Positions 27,635 through 37,168 of a stretch of 64,000 bases of DNA are shown one piece after another. A program made the translations under genes and the position numbers. Within the stretch, counting starts at the first letter, position 1. Each line of letters begins with the position of its first letter. Below the pieces are notes generated by a model. The model made no database searches. It saw nothing but the letters and a program-made list of their open reading frames with translations, and was not told the DNA's origin. Origin of the DNA: Mangrovibacterium diazotrophicum (lineage in GTDB: Bacteria; Bacteroidota; Bacteroidia; Bacteroidales; Prolixibacteraceae); assembly GCF_003610535.1 (NCBI RefSeq), contig NZ_RAPN01000005.1, positions 217,121 through 281,120 of the forward strand, given 5' to 3'.

Positions 27635-28096
27635 CTACAAATCTCTCCATTTTGCCTCACAGGACACTCGCTCGCCATCGTCGGTCGTATATTCTTCCAA
27701 CGAGTCTTTTTTTGATTGCACACAGATGTACACCATTTCCACGTCGGAAGTATTACATAAACTTCGAACTCCCTCCGGTGCAACCCGAATGACACTCCCC
27801 TCCTGTATTGGGAAGCAATCGTCGTCGACCTGGTAATAACCTGCCCCACTCAAAATGATGTAGGTTTCTTCATCCTTATAATGAAGGTGAAAATAGCCCA
27901 ATTCGGTTTTCGGTGGTATTGTCGTAAACGAAATCTCAGTCCCTGAGGACAGCGTCGGCTCTTTCAGAAATACTTTTCCTTTCACCTCTTTTCCCGTTTT
28001 CGGATGGATCAGGGAGTAGGATTTCACATCTGCTAACCGGCCAATATTTATTGCCGTAAAATTCTTGTTTTCTGCAAGTTTCTTTATTTGCTCCAT
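27635..28096 (-). CDS. Cupin-domain protein
   Basis: A 153-residue single-domain cupin. Cupin motif 1 is visible (GYFHLHYKDEETYIILSG, with His, His and Glu metal ligands), and a degenerate motif 2 (GSVIRVAPEGVRSLCNTSD). The N-terminal part is a helical lead. Small cupins include isomerases, dioxygenases and sugar-binding proteins, so the activity cannot be assigned. No obvious partner; the next gene on the strand is the BACON-like lipoprotein 152 bp away. Confidence 0.72.
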   Translation of the reverse strand: MEQIKKLAENKNFTAINIGRLADVKSYSLIHPKTGKEVKGKVFLKEPTLSSGTEISFTTIPPKTELGYFHLHYKDEETYIILSGAGYYQVDDDCFPIQEGSVIRVAPEGVRSLCNTSDVEMVYICVQSKKDSLEEYTTDDGERVSCEAKWRDL

Positions 28097-28194
28097 GGCT
28101 TCGACTTTTTGTTTCCCGATGAATAGTCAAGTTACGAGCTTTCGCTCTGATTCCGGATAACACGGTGAGATTCTTAGCTTAAAATTAATCATAT

Positions 28195-28229
28195 AACAAA
28201 GCCCGGCAGCAGTTGCTAACCGGGCTTTA
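28195..28229 (-). terminator. Intrinsic terminator after the CDF exporter gene
   Basis: A 9-bp perfect stem AAAGCCCGG / CCGGGCTTT with a 13-base loop, followed on the minus strand by TTTGTTAT. It lies about 85 bp past the CDF stop codon. Confidence 0.65.
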
Positions 28230-28311
28230 AACCGAGTTCGATACCTTTTCTCCATCGGCCTTTTTAGAATCTCTTAAACGCAATATTTTTGAAGTTTTAA
28301 ATCACTCCTAC

Positions 28312-28974
28312 CTAATGATGATGGTGGTGTCCATGATGTCCGTGCTCTTCTGCCTCTTCCATATCGAGTAACGATTTGCCGGTCTCCTTCAGCAAACCAA
28401 CTGACCATTTAACGATGACCAATGAACTGAGAACAGCCGCGATCGTATCAATAAAGGGAATATCCCAGACCATTGCTGCGGTCAATCCCAAGATGGCGGA
28501 TACACTGGTCAGAGCGTCGGCGATAACATGCAAATAAGCCGCGCGAATGTTGTGATCCGAATGGTCATGATCGTGATGGAGCAGAAAAGCACTGGCAATA
28601 TTAACCGCCAATCCGATAATTGCGACCAGAATAGCTTCTTTGTAAACAATGGTTACCGGCGTGAAAAAACGCTCAACAGCCTCAACCAGGATTACAATGG
28701 CAAAAATCAGTAGCATTAAACCACTACTGTAGCCCGAAAGTGAGAGAATTTTATCGGAGTTTCCGGAAAACGAATCGCTCTTGTTAACTCTCCGGACAAT
28801 CACGTAAGCCAGCCAACTCAACCCGATCGCCAATACATGCGATCCCATGTGGATGCCGTCGGCCAGCAGAGCCATCGATTTTGTAGTTAATCCAAAAATA
28901 ATTTCGACGACCATGGTCACTGCCGTCAGCAAAACCACCCACATGGTTTTACTTTCGTGTTGATGTTTTTCCAT
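28312..28974 (-). CDS. Cation diffusion facilitator (DmeF-like Co/Zn/Ni exporter)
   Basis: Proton-coupled exporter of divalent metals of the CDF family, DmeF-like. From the ATG at 28972-28974 (MEKHQHESKTMW) it has 220 residues and six membrane segments. The transport-site residues are visible as LLADGIHMGSH (segment II) and HVIADALTS (segment V), both in the HxxxD/DxxxH pattern. It has histidine-rich stretches at three places: the N-terminus, an internal loop (LLHHDHDHSDHN) and a C-terminal tail (HGHHGHHHHH). The large C-terminal cytoplasmic domain of ZitB/YiiP is missing. The open frame extends 21 codons upstream, but that extension spans a palindrome and looks non-coding. Confidence 0.85.
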   Translation of the reverse strand: MEKHQHESKTMWVVLLTAVTMVVEIIFGLTTKSMALLADGIHMGSHVLAIGLSWLAYVIVRRVNKSDSFSGNSDKILSLSGYSSGLMLLIFAIVILVEAVERFFTPVTIVYKEAILVAIIGLAVNIASAFLLHHDHDHSDHNIRAAYLHVIADALTSVSAILGLTAAMVWDIPFIDTIAAVLSSLVIVKWSVGLLKETGKSLLDMEEAEEHGHHGHHHHH

Positions 28975-29029
28975 ACAGAGCGAATAAAGGTTTGGATTGG
29001 TGAAAGTAACCGCTTTCATTCGCCCCGTC

Positions 29030-29049
29030 AATCCCAAGATCTTGGGATT
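29030..29049. promoter_or_regulatory. 20-bp perfect palindrome upstream of the CDF exporter
   Basis: AATCCCAAGATCTTGGGATT is a perfect 20-bp palindrome 56 bp before the CDF start codon. It is followed on the plus strand by a T run, so it could also work as a plus-strand terminator, but no plus-strand gene lies upstream. An operator for a metal-responsive repressor is the more natural reading (inference). Confidence 0.5.
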
Positions 29050-29069
29050 TTTTTAGATTTCCATGAAGC

Positions 29070-29273
29070 TCATTTTTTCCTATCTCTCCTTTTTCTTCGG
29101 TAATAAATGAGAAAGATGACCAAAGCAATCGGTATGACGAGATAGAGGATAATGTTGAATAAAGTTGGTGCAACGGGTTCGGGCACGGGCGGCGGATAAT
29201 GTTCGGGCGTTTGAGCAAAAGCTACGACCATCCCCTGGAAAACCATCATCAAAGTTGTTAATTCGCGTTTCAT
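29070..29273 (-). CDS. Small single-pass membrane protein, unknown function
   Basis: A 67-residue frame starting at ATG 29271-29273. It has a signal-like N-terminus ending in AFAQ, a proline-rich stretch (YPPPVPEPVAP), one membrane segment (NIILYLVIPIALVIFLIYY) and a strongly basic tail (RRKRRDRKK), which predicts the tail in the cytoplasm. I do not recognise a family. An AAGGAG-like sequence (ataaggag, about 20 bp upstream) is weak support for translation. It lies between the AcpH-like gene and the CDF exporter on the same strand. Confidence 0.5.
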   Translation of the reverse strand: MKRELTTLMMVFQGMVVAFAQTPEHYPPPVPEPVAPTLFNIILYLVIPIALVIFLIYYRRKRRDRKK

Positions 29274-29382
29274 AGCTTCTCGTTTTATTGTTAGAACTCC
29301 TTATAACGAAGCAATTGAAACGGCCAGTTTGTTCAGTCAGCAACACTCCATTTCCGGATACAATCACGACACTCTTCTGCGT

Positions 29383-29985
29383 TTATTTGACCTTCTTCAA
29401 GATATTAACATCAAAACGCTGTTCCGCGTGCAATACCAATTCTTCAAAAAAACGTTCAAACAATTCTTTCAGCTCGGCAAAATTCCTTTCCAGCACAGCG
29501 ATCGCTTCGTTGGTATGATCGGGCAGACTGGTGCGGTGCGCCATGATGTGCAACGATTGTTGAATACCGTCGAGCTGCGCATATGACTCGAGCCGTTTGT
29601 GTTGAATAAGAAAAGGCAGGAAGCCTTTTACACGGTTTGGCAGTTGAAAAAAATTGGACAGCAAAACAGCATGCACATGTTTCGCGAATTGTCTAAGCGT
29701 GTAGGGCGAATATTCGCGCCAGTATTTGGCAAGAAAATGATCGAAAATAACATCGGTAACAATTCCGGAATAACGGCCGTAAGCCGGGCGAAAGAAATCG
29801 GCAGCTTCTTTCACTACCGGATGGGTATCGGTAAACGAATCAATCGCACGATGTAAAAGAATTCCCTTTTGGACGTCTTCAGAGTAACGCAGGTATTGTT
29901 GTCCTTTCACATAATCGCCAATGAAATTCCCCAACATCATCTCATCCGATTCACCCGACAAATATAAATGTGCTAAATAATTCAT
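29383..29985 (-). CDS. AcpH-like acyl carrier protein phosphodiesterase (DUF479)
   Basis: A 200-residue all-helical HD-like protein of the AcpH family, which in E. coli removes the 4'-phosphopantetheine group from holo-ACP. Family wording is present: MNYLAHLYLSG, LGNFIGDYVKG, GILLHRAIDSFTDTHPVVKEA and VTDVIFDHFLAKYW, containing the conserved His and Asp metal ligands. It lies 51 bp after the EamA transporter gene on the same strand. Activity is inferred from the family. Confidence 0.85.
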   Translation of the reverse strand: MNYLAHLYLSGESDEMMLGNFIGDYVKGQQYLRYSEDVQKGILLHRAIDSFTDTHPVVKEAADFFRPAYGRYSGIVTDVIFDHFLAKYWREYSPYTLRQFAKHVHAVLLSNFFQLPNRVKGFLPFLIQHKRLESYAQLDGIQQSLHIMAHRTSLPDHTNEAIAVLERNFAELKELFERFFEELVLHAEQRFDVNILKKVK

Positions 29986-30036
29986 GACTTCTACATTCTT
30001 CTCCTTTCACGCAATATGCTTGCCGCGTATTTAAGA

Positions 30037-30951
30037 CTACTGCGAAACCTTCCCTTTCCGATTAAGGTAAGGAAGCTTTGCCGCGGAAATCAAAATTACT
30101 CCAAGCAACGTCAACAAACCGCCAACCAGCTGATGCAACAAAGGGAACGTCCCAAAATAAATAATGCTGCCAACCAACACGAACACCACTTTCGTGCTTT
30201 GCACAATCGACGATTTCGACACTTCAATGTAATGAAACGAATAATAAATCAGCAACAACGCGATGAAGGGTCCCAAGGTGGCACCAATAGCAATGTTGAC
30301 AAATGCACGAAACGGTATCTCGAACGACTGCCTGTAAAAAATAAACATGAGCAAGGAGAACACAAACAGCCAAATGGAACGGTTTGTATTGATCAGCTCG
30401 GGCGACATATCACGCACATTTATTTTGACAACAATTGAAGCAATGGCTGCAAATATGCAATTCAACAACACAATGCCCGCACCGGGAATAAAGAATTCAG
30501 AAATCGTCGTACCCCCTTGGTAACTTACGATAAAAGCGCCGATCAGGGCAAGCACCGCTCCAAAAGCTTCCATTGCAGTAAAACGCTCTTTCAGAAAAAT
30601 AATTCCCATGCCCGTAAGCAATACCGGGTAAAGATTTCCCATGAAACTGGTCACTGCCGGATCAGGAATAATTTGGATGGACAAAAAGAAAAAACTGGTT
30701 GTGATGATCTCTAAAATTCCGAGCGTAATCAGGGTACGTATTTGCCGTTTGCTCAATGCCCGCACATAGCGGTTATGTTTGCGGTAAAACAGCCAAACCA
30801 GATTCAGAAAAGCTCCGATGCCAAACCAATACATGCCGAACTGGCTCAGGTGCACCTCATTCAGCGCCGCTTTGCTGAAAATGTAGATATTCGAAAAAGC
30901 AATGGTTGCAATCAGTGCGAACAGGTAGCCTTTCAGGTTTTCAGATTTCAT
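30037..30951 (-). CDS. EamA/DMT-family transporter
   Basis: A 304-residue drug/metabolite transporter with ten predicted membrane segments in two EamA repeats (first LKGYLFALIATIAFSNIYIFSKAAL, second GAGIVLLNCIFAAIASIVVKI). Substrates of this family range from amino acids to nucleotide sugars and cannot be told from sequence here. The frame opens three codons earlier at TTG; the ATG at 30949-30951 (MKSENLKGY) is preferred. Confidence 0.85.
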   Translation of the reverse strand: MKSENLKGYLFALIATIAFSNIYIFSKAALNEVHLSQFGMYWFGIGAFLNLVWLFYRKHNRYVRALSKRQIRTLITLGILEIITTSFFFLSIQIIPDPAVTSFMGNLYPVLLTGMGIIFLKERFTAMEAFGAVLALIGAFIVSYQGGTTISEFFIPGAGIVLLNCIFAAIASIVVKINVRDMSPELINTNRSIWLFVFSLLMFIFYRQSFEIPFRAFVNIAIGATLGPFIALLLIYYSFHYIEVSKSSIVQSTKVVFVLVGSIIYFGTFPLLHQLVGGLLTLLGVILISAAKLPYLNRKGKVSQ

Positions 30952-30989
30952 TCGGGGCAATTTTGAAGCTTTGTTGATTTCAAATGTAC

Positions 30990-31029
30990 AAAAATAAGAA
31001 AGGCCTCAACCCGTTTGGGATGAAGCCTT
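30990..31029 (-). terminator. Intrinsic terminator after lysS-gpsA
   Basis: Read on the minus strand, AAGGCTTCATCCC and GGGTTGAGGCCTT form a 13-bp stem with two mismatches around a 4-base loop, followed by TCTTATTTTTGT. It lies about 50 bp past the gpsA stop. Confidence 0.75.
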
Positions 31030-31076
31030 CTGTATTTCGAATAAAGAATTTTCTATTGAATACTCCCTTTTAATAC

Positions 31077-32072
31077 CTAGCGCAGTTTCTCAGTCAAACG
31101 ACGAACTTCGGCTGCAGGATTCTCACCCTCATACAAAATATTGTACACTGTTTCGCAGATCGGTAGATTCACTTTGTACTCCTGGTTTATTTCGTGAATG
31201 GACTTGGTGGCGTAATACCCCTCAGCAACCATGTGCATTTCCAGCTGTGCGGTACGGGTTGTATAACCTTTTCCGATCATGGTACCAAACGTCCGGTTTC
31301 TCGAGAACTGAGAATAGGCCGTCACCAGCAAGTCGCCCAAATAGGCTGAACTTTTGATGTCGCGCGTAATCGGGTGAACTTTGTCCACAAAGCGCTTAAT
31401 TTCCTGAATCGCATTGGCAATCAGCACTGCCTGGAAATTATCACCATAACGCAGACCATGTACAATTCCGGAGGCAATCGCGATAATATTCTTCAACACC
31501 GAAGCGTATTCAGTTCCGAAAATATCGTCGGAAACATGCGAACGGATATACGGGCACTCCATTTTAAAGGCAAAATCGCGCGCACGGCGGATATCTGGAC
31601 AAGCGATCGTCAGGTACGAAAGTCGCTCCAACGCAACCTCTTCTGCATGACACGGACCGGCAATAACACCAATTCGTTCGTAAGGCAACTTAAACTTTTG
31701 ATTTAAGTATTGACCCACGATTTGGTTGCCTTCCGGAATAATCCCTTTGATGGCCGAAACAACATATTTGTTGGTCATTTCAACATTCAGTTCCGACAAA
31801 GAACGATCGAGGAAAGCCGACGGAATAGTCAACACCAGGACATCGTGTTCTTCAAAGGTTTTATTGATATCGCTGTAAAAGTCAATTCGATCAATATCAA
31901 ACTCAACCCCTCTCAAATAACCGGGATTGTGCTTGAATCGTTTGAATTGCTCAATACTTTCCGGATTGCGGAAATACCAGCCAATACGATCAACATTATT
32001 CAGGAGTATCTTTGCCAGCGCTGTAGCCCAGCTACCACTCCCGACTATTGCTATTTTGGGTTCAGTAAACAT
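31077..32072 (-). CDS. gpsA: NAD(P)H-dependent glycerol-3-phosphate dehydrogenase
   Basis: Reduces dihydroxyacetone phosphate to sn-glycerol-3-phosphate, the backbone for phospholipid synthesis. The 331 residues open with the Rossmann motif AIVGSGSWATALAK (GxGxWxxA), followed by GIIPEGNQIVGQYL, VIAGPCHAEEVA and the catalytic-domain Lys in EYASVLKNIIAIASGIVHGL. It lies 16 bp after lysS on the same strand and they share a downstream terminator, so they form an operon. Confidence 0.95.
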   Translation of the reverse strand: MFTEPKIAIVGSGSWATALAKILLNNVDRIGWYFRNPESIEQFKRFKHNPGYLRGVEFDIDRIDFYSDINKTFEEHDVLVLTIPSAFLDRSLSELNVEMTNKYVVSAIKGIIPEGNQIVGQYLNQKFKLPYERIGVIAGPCHAEEVALERLSYLTIACPDIRRARDFAFKMECPYIRSHVSDDIFGTEYASVLKNIIAIASGIVHGLRYGDNFQAVLIANAIQEIKRFVDKVHPITRDIKSSAYLGDLLVTAYSQFSRNRTFGTMIGKGYTTRTAQLEMHMVAEGYYATKSIHEINQEYKVNLPICETVYNILYEGENPAAEVRRLTEKLR

Positions 32073-32088
32073 ATTAACAAGGTCAATG

Positions 32089-33810
32089 TTAGGCGATCCA
32101 GTTAGTCACGTCTTCCATTGATGGATTTTCCAATCCAAGTTTATTTTTTTTGTTGTAACCGCAAAGGTCGTTAAACAACTTTCCGGCTTTTACATCTTTT
32201 AAGGCATCTACTTTTTTGAAACCCATTTTACGAAGGACATCAATCCAATCGGAAGGAATTCCTTTGGCTTCATATTTTTCATCAGTATCAGCATCAGCTT
32301 TCTTCTCCGGCTTCATTTGCGGGAAGAAAAGTACATCCTGAATCGACGGGCTGTTGGTCATGAACATGGTCAAACGGTCGATACCGATCCCCATTCCCGA
32401 TGTTGGAGGCATGCCGTATTCCAGAGCACGAAGGAAATCCTGGTCGATAAACATCGCTTCATCATCTCCTTTTTCCGACAGCTTCATTTGATCTTCGAAA
32501 CGCTCACGTTGATCAATCGGGTCGTTCAACTCCGAGTAGGCATTTGCCAGCTCTTTACCGTTTACCATCAACTCGAAACGTTCAGTCAGTTCCGGATGTT
32601 CACGGTGTTTTTTGGTCAGTGGTGACATTTCAACCGGATAGTCGATGATGAAAGTTGGCTGCACATAGTTGTGCTCACATTTTTCGCCAAAAATTTCATC
32701 AATCAATTTTCCTTTACCCATTGTCGGGTCAGTTTCGATCCCCAATTTGTCACAAATTTCACGCAATTCAGCTTCCGATTTACCGGCAATGTCATAACCA
32801 GTATGTTCTTTAATCGCTTCGTACATTGTCACGCGCGGATACGGACGTTTGAAATCGATGATCTTATCACCAACCTGAACTTCAGTTTTACCATGCAACG
32901 CCAATGCCACACGTTCAACCATTTCTTCGGTGAAATTCATCATCCATTTGTAATCCTTGTATGCCACGTAAATTTCCATGGCTGTAAATTCCGGATTGTG
33001 CGTGCGGTCCATTCCTTCGTTACGGAAGTCTTTGGCGAACTCGTAAACACCTTCAAAACCACCTACAATCAGGCGTTTCAGGTAAAGTTCGTTTGCAATA
33101 CGAAGATACAATGGAATATTTAGTGAATTGTGATGCGTGATAAACGGACGTGCAGCAGCACCTCCGGGAATTGACTGCAGAATCGGCGTTTCCACTTCCA
33201 GGTAACCATGCTCGTTGAACATTTGACGCATGGTGTTGATGATTTTCGTGCGCTTCACGAAGACGTCTCTAACCTGCGGGTTAACAACCAAGTCGACATA
33301 ACGTTGGCGATAGCGTTGTTCCGGATCAGTGAACGCATCATAAATAACGCCGTCTTTCTCTTTTACGATTGGCAGCGGACGCAAACACTTGCTCAACATG
33401 AACAACTCCTTCACGTGAACTGATTTTTCGCCAACCTGCGTTGTGAAAGCAAAACCTTTCACACCAATGAAATCGCCAATGTCCATCAACTTCTTGAAGA
33501 CATCGTTGTACAGGGTCTTATCCTCCCCCTCACAAATTTCGTCGCGATTAATATACAACTGAATCCGACCTGAATCATCCTGTAATTCAGCGAATGAAGC
33601 TTTTCCCATAATCCGGCGGCTCATAATGCGACCGGCCAACACCACTTCCTGGAAGTTGTTCTTTTCAGGATCATAGCCAGCCTTTATTTCAGCTGTTTTA
33701 GCATTTACCGGGAACTCCTCGGCCGGATATGGCTCGATTCCCAACTCTCTTAACTTTGCTAAAGAATTTCTCCTGATTACTTCCTGTTCGCTAAGCTCTG
33801 CTGTACTCAT
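32089..33810 (-). CDS. lysS: Lysyl-tRNA synthetase (class II)
   Basis: Charges tRNA-Lys with lysine. The 573 residues contain the N-terminal OB-fold anticodon-binding domain (about 55-160), then the class II core with motif 1 ([26 protein letters not shown]), motif 2 ([20 protein letters not shown]) and motif 3 ([15 protein letters not shown]). It is about 70 residues longer than E. coli LysS at the C-terminus, with a [19 protein letters not shown] segment that looks like a family extension in Bacteroidota. Start ATG at 33808-33810. Confidence 0.96.
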   Translation of the reverse strand: MSTAELSEQEVIRRNSLAKLRELGIEPYPAEEFPVNAKTAEIKAGYDPEKNNFQEVVLAGRIMSRRIMGKASFAELQDDSGRIQLYINRDEICEGEDKTLYNDVFKKLMDIGDFIGVKGFAFTTQVGEKSVHVKELFMLSKCLRPLPIVKEKDGVIYDAFTDPEQRYRQRYVDLVVNPQVRDVFVKRTKIINTMRQMFNEHGYLEVETPILQSIPGGAAARPFITHHNSLNIPLYLRIANELYLKRLIVGGFEGVYEFAKDFRNEGMDRTHNPEFTAMEIYVAYKDYKWMMNFTEEMVERVALALHGKTEVQVGDKIIDFKRPYPRVTMYEAIKEHTGYDIAGKSEAELREICDKLGIETDPTMGKGKLIDEIFGEKCEHNYVQPTFIIDYPVEMSPLTKKHREHPELTERFELMVNGKELANAYSELNDPIDQRERFEDQMKLSEKGDDEAMFIDQDFLRALEYGMPPTSGMGIGIDRLTMFMTNSPSIQDVLFFPQMKPEKKADADTDEKYEAKGIPSDWIDVLRKMGFKKVDALKDVKAGKLFNDLCGYNKKNKLGLENPSMEDVTNWIA

Positions 33811-33851
33811 TGGTAATGATCAATTATTATTCTGCTTGTAAAAAAATTTGT

Positions 33852-33860
33852 GCAAAGATA
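33852..33860 (-). promoter_or_regulatory. Candidate -7 promoter element for lysS
   Basis: TATCTTTGC on the minus strand, 41 bp before the lysS ATG; fits the Bacteroidota TAnnTTTG consensus. A -33 TTG at the usual spacing was not seen. Confidence 0.45.
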
Positions 33861-34069
33861 AGATAAGAATTAAAAAAACCCTACTCTGCACTGTTATCAA
33901 ACTAAAACGAACAAAATCAGCTGTTTGTATTTTTACGCTCAATGTTAATAATTTTATGTCGAAGCTAAAGATTTGAGCGGATGAAATTTAGGTAAAATTT
34001 AATTTCAGAAATCTTCAAACATGCCTGTCCGTGTATTAAAATAAGGTTTCCAGATCAGCTTGCATTTTT

Positions 34070-34077
34070 TATCTTTG
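34070..34077 (+). promoter_or_regulatory. Candidate -7 promoter element for recJ
   Basis: TATCTTTG on the plus strand, 42 bp before the recJ ATG; fits the TAnnTTTG consensus. Confidence 0.45.
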
Positions 34078-34119
34078 AGCTTTTAATCAAAGCATCTCCA
34101 AGGCAACACCGCAATATCA

Positions 34120-35841
34120 ATGGATAAAATCTGGAAAGTAAAAGAACAAGGCGACATAAATGTAATCAAGCATTTATCTGCTGCCCTGAACGTCAACATG
34201 GTTATAGCCAACCTGTTGTCACAAAGGGGGATTACATCATTCAATGAAGCCAAGTCTTTTTTCCGCCCCAAATTGTCCGATTTACACAACCCTTTTTTGA
34301 TGAAGGATATGGACAAGGCTGTTGCCCGCCTTGAACAAGCCATCAACAACCAGGAAAAAGTATTGATTTACGGTGATTATGATGTTGACGGAACAACCTC
34401 AGTTGCTTTGATGTACCAGTTCTTGCGGACCCGCATCAAAGATCTCGACTTCTACATCCCGGATCGCTATTCGGAAGGCTACGGTATTTCGCCGCGAAGC
34501 ATCGAATTCGCGTCGAATGAAAAATTCACACTGGTCATTGTTTTGGACTGCGGAATCAAGGCGATTGAAAAAATCAAGCAGGCAAAGGATCTTGGAATCG
34601 ATTTCATCATTTGTGATCACCACAATCCCGATGATCAAATTCCGGATGCAGTGGCGGTACTTGATGCGAAACGTCCCGGTTGTGAATACCCTTACAAAGA
34701 GCTTTCAGGTTGCGGCGTGGGGTTCAAATTGCTGCAGGCGTACACACAAAAGAACGATATCCCGGTAGTCGAACTTTACGATCTGCTGGATTTGGTTGTC
34801 GTGAGTATCGCTTCCGACATTGTTCCGGTAACCGGCGAAAACCGGGTTTTGGCTTATTACGGGTTGAAAAAATTGAACAGCAACCCAAGTCTCGGATTGA
34901 AAACGATCATTCAGATTTCGAACCTTGTTGGACAGCAGATTACAATCAGCGATATTGTTTTCAAAATCGGGCCTCGCCTCAACGCATCTGGCAGAATTGA
35001 GCACGGTAAAAAGTCTGTGGAAATTCTGGTTATGAACGACGAAGATCAGTCGTTTGCCCTTGGAGAAGAAATTAACTCGTACAACGAAATTCGGAAAACT
35101 CTCGACCGCGACATTACCCAGGAAGCCCTGGACATGATCGCACACGATCCCGTTCACGACGAGCGTTTTTCAACGGTATTATACAATCGCGACTGGCACA
35201 AAGGTGTTGTTGGTATTGTTGCCTCGCGCCTCACCGAACATTATTACCGCCCAACCATCATCTTAACCGAATCGAATGGTTTAGCAACCGGATCGGCTCG
35301 CTCGGTGCGCGACTTCGACCTTTACGAAGCAATCGGACAATGTTCCGACCTGCTTGAATCGTACGGTGGCCACATGTACGCAGCCGGCTTGACCATGAAG
35401 ATTGACAACATCCCGGCATTTAGTCGCCGTTTTGAGGAAATTGTAAAAAACTCGATTACCGATTCTCAAAAAACAGAAATTCTGGAAGCCGACACGAAAT
35501 TGCAACTGTCGGACATTACCCCGAAATTCTACCGCATATTAAAGCAATTCGAGCCATTTGGCCCGCACAACATGACTCCGCTATTCCTGACTGAAAACGT
35601 TCTGGACAGTGGTACCAGCAGATGCGTTGGCCGCAACCAGGAGCACCTGAAACTCGACTTGGTGGAGCCAACCGGGAACTCGTCCGTTTTTTCAGCAATT
35701 GCTTTCAACCAGGCAAGCCACTACGAAGCCATTAGCCAGGGACTCCCCTTCGATATCCTGTACACGATATCCGAAAATGAGTTCCGTGGAAAGACAAACC
35801 TCCAGCTCTACATACGCGACATAGCAGCTAAAATATATTAG
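34120..35841 (+). CDS. recJ: Single-stranded-DNA-specific 5'-3' exonuclease RecJ
   Basis: DHH-family exonuclease acting in recombination and mismatch repair on 5' single-stranded ends. The 573 residues carry the DHH phosphoesterase domain with motif I GDYDVDG at 85-91, the CGIKA/DCG motif (VVLDCGIKAIEK) and DHH at 166-168, then GSGVGFKL-type wording (LSGCGVGFKL), the DHHA1 domain with GGHMYAAGLTM, and a C-terminal OB-like domain (about 440-573). The length matches the family. Confidence 0.95.
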   Translation: MDKIWKVKEQGDINVIKHLSAALNVNMVIANLLSQRGITSFNEAKSFFRPKLSDLHNPFLMKDMDKAVARLEQAINNQEKVLIYGDYDVDGTTSVALMYQFLRTRIKDLDFYIPDRYSEGYGISPRSIEFASNEKFTLVIVLDCGIKAIEKIKQAKDLGIDFIICDHHNPDDQIPDAVAVLDAKRPGCEYPYKELSGCGVGFKLLQAYTQKNDIPVVELYDLLDLVVVSIASDIVPVTGENRVLAYYGLKKLNSNPSLGLKTIIQISNLVGQQITISDIVFKIGPRLNASGRIEHGKKSVEILVMNDEDQSFALGEEINSYNEIRKTLDRDITQEALDMIAHDPVHDERFSTVLYNRDWHKGVVGIVASRLTEHYYRPTIILTESNGLATGSARSVRDFDLYEAIGQCSDLLESYGGHMYAAGLTMKIDNIPAFSRRFEEIVKNSITDSQKTEILEADTKLQLSDITPKFYRILKQFEPFGPHNMTPLFLTENVLDSGTSRCVGRNQEHLKLDLVEPTGNSSVFSAIAFNQASHYEAISQGLPFDILYTISENEFRGKTNLQLYIRDIAAKIY

Positions 35842-35875
35842 TTCCGCTTTTTACTAACCCTTAAAACTAAACCCT

Positions 35876-37096
35876 ATGAATCTTGCCAGTAAAAGCCAAA
35901 GCCAGTACACTCCAAGAAATATGGTTTTGGGCGTTCAGTTTCTCTTTGTTGCCTTTGGAGCAACTGTATTGGTGCCGTTATTGGTCGGCATCGATCCGGC
36001 CGTTGCACTATTTACTGCCGGCATCGGAACATTGCTTTTCCATTTAATCACAAAAGGAATGGTCCCGGTTTTCCTGGGCAGTAGCTTTGCCTTCATTGCT
36101 CCAATCATCGAATCGACGAAATTATACGGACTACCGGGAACCTTTTCCGGAATTATCGCAGTAGGAGTGGTTTACGGCGTGGTATCCGGCTTAATCAAAT
36201 TAAGAGGACTCACATTTGTTGAAAGACTGTTTCCGGCAACTGTTGTTGGGCCCGTTATCATGATCATCGGCCTTTCGTTAGCCAGTGCCGCAGTAGACAT
36301 GGCCAAAACCAACTGGATCATTGCAGCCGCAAGCCTATTAACGGCGATCATTGTCGTAGTCTTCATGAAAGGTATTATCAAACTTATCCCAATCTTTGTA
36401 GGTATCATTGTTGGATACATCGTTGGTCTCATCATGGGAGTAATTGATTTCACGCCAATAAAAGAAGCAGCCTGGATCGGGCTTCCATCGTTCACTGCCC
36501 CTAAATTTAGCTGGGGAGCAATCACCTACATGATTCCGGTTGCCGTAGCTCCAATTATCGAACACGTTGGCGATATGTATGCCATCGGTGGAGTTGCCGA
36601 AAAGAATTTCATTGAAAAGCCAGGTCTTCACCGCACCTTGCTCGGCGACGGTATTGCAACCAGCTTGGCAGGATGTTTCGGCGGTGTGCCGAACACAACT
36701 TATTCTGAAGTTACAGGAGCTATTAGTCTTACGAAAGTTACCAATCCATTTATATTGCGAATCTCAGCCGTAACGGCAATTGTTTTTTCGTTAATAGGAA
36801 AAGTAAGCGGATTCCTCAAGACTATCCCACAGGCTGTTCTGGGTGGCATCATGCTGCTTTTATTCGGACTGATTGCCTCGATTGGAATCAAAACTTTAAT
36901 CGACTCAAAAACCGATATGACAAAAATCCGCAACCAGGTAATTGTATCCGTTGTATTGACCGTCGGTATTGGCGGAGCAGTCATATCCTGGGGTAACTTC
37001 TCCTTGGCAGGAATCGGTCTTGCCGCTGTTGTTGGCATTCTACTGAACCTCATTTTGCCGGGAGAATCCAAAGAGATCCAGGTTCAAAACGACTAA
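35876..37096 (+). CDS. uraA: Uracil/xanthine permease (NCS2 family)
   Basis: Proton-coupled nucleobase transporter of the NCS2 family, closer to UraA-type uracil permeases. The 406 residues give about 14 membrane segments, with the substrate-site wording YMIPVAVAPIIEHVGDMYAIG and the NCS2 signature SLAGCFGGVPNTTYSEVTGAISLTK. Exact substrate (uracil versus xanthine) cannot be fixed from this. It lies 34 bp after recJ and is closed by a terminator. Confidence 0.88.
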   Translation: MNLASKSQSQYTPRNMVLGVQFLFVAFGATVLVPLLVGIDPAVALFTAGIGTLLFHLITKGMVPVFLGSSFAFIAPIIESTKLYGLPGTFSGIIAVGVVYGVVSGLIKLRGLTFVERLFPATVVGPVIMIIGLSLASAAVDMAKTNWIIAAASLLTAIIVVVFMKGIIKLIPIFVGIIVGYIVGLIMGVIDFTPIKEAAWIGLPSFTAPKFSWGAITYMIPVAVAPIIEHVGDMYAIGGVAEKNFIEKPGLHRTLLGDGIATSLAGCFGGVPNTTYSEVTGAISLTKVTNPFILRISAVTAIVFSLIGKVSGFLKTIPQAVLGGIMLLLFGLIASIGIKTLIDSKTDMTKIRNQVIVSVVLTVGIGGAVISWGNFSLAGIGLAAVVGILLNLILPGESKEIQVQND

Positions 37097-37114
37097 AAGC
37101 TTTTCTTTAAATAT

Positions 37115-37153
37115 GAAAAAAAGCCGCTTGCATTTTTGAAAGCGGCTTTTTTG
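37115..37153. terminator. Bidirectional terminator between uraA and the DUF4251 gene
   Basis: AAAAAAGCCGCTT and AAGCGGCTTTTTT form a stem around a loop GCATTTTTGA, with A and T runs on both sides, so it can stop transcription from both convergent genes. Confidence 0.85.
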
Positions 37154-37168
37154 TTCTCTGTTGAATTC

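Larger units (their letters stand above)
33811..34119. other. Divergent promoter region between lysS and recJ
   Basis: About 309 bp, AT-rich, without a gene. A TATCTTTGC motif on the minus strand (33852-33860) and a TATCTTTG on the plus strand (34070-34077) fit the TAnnTTTG -7 consensus for lysS and recJ, giving leaders of roughly 35-45 nt. No hairpins of note. Confidence 0.5.
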
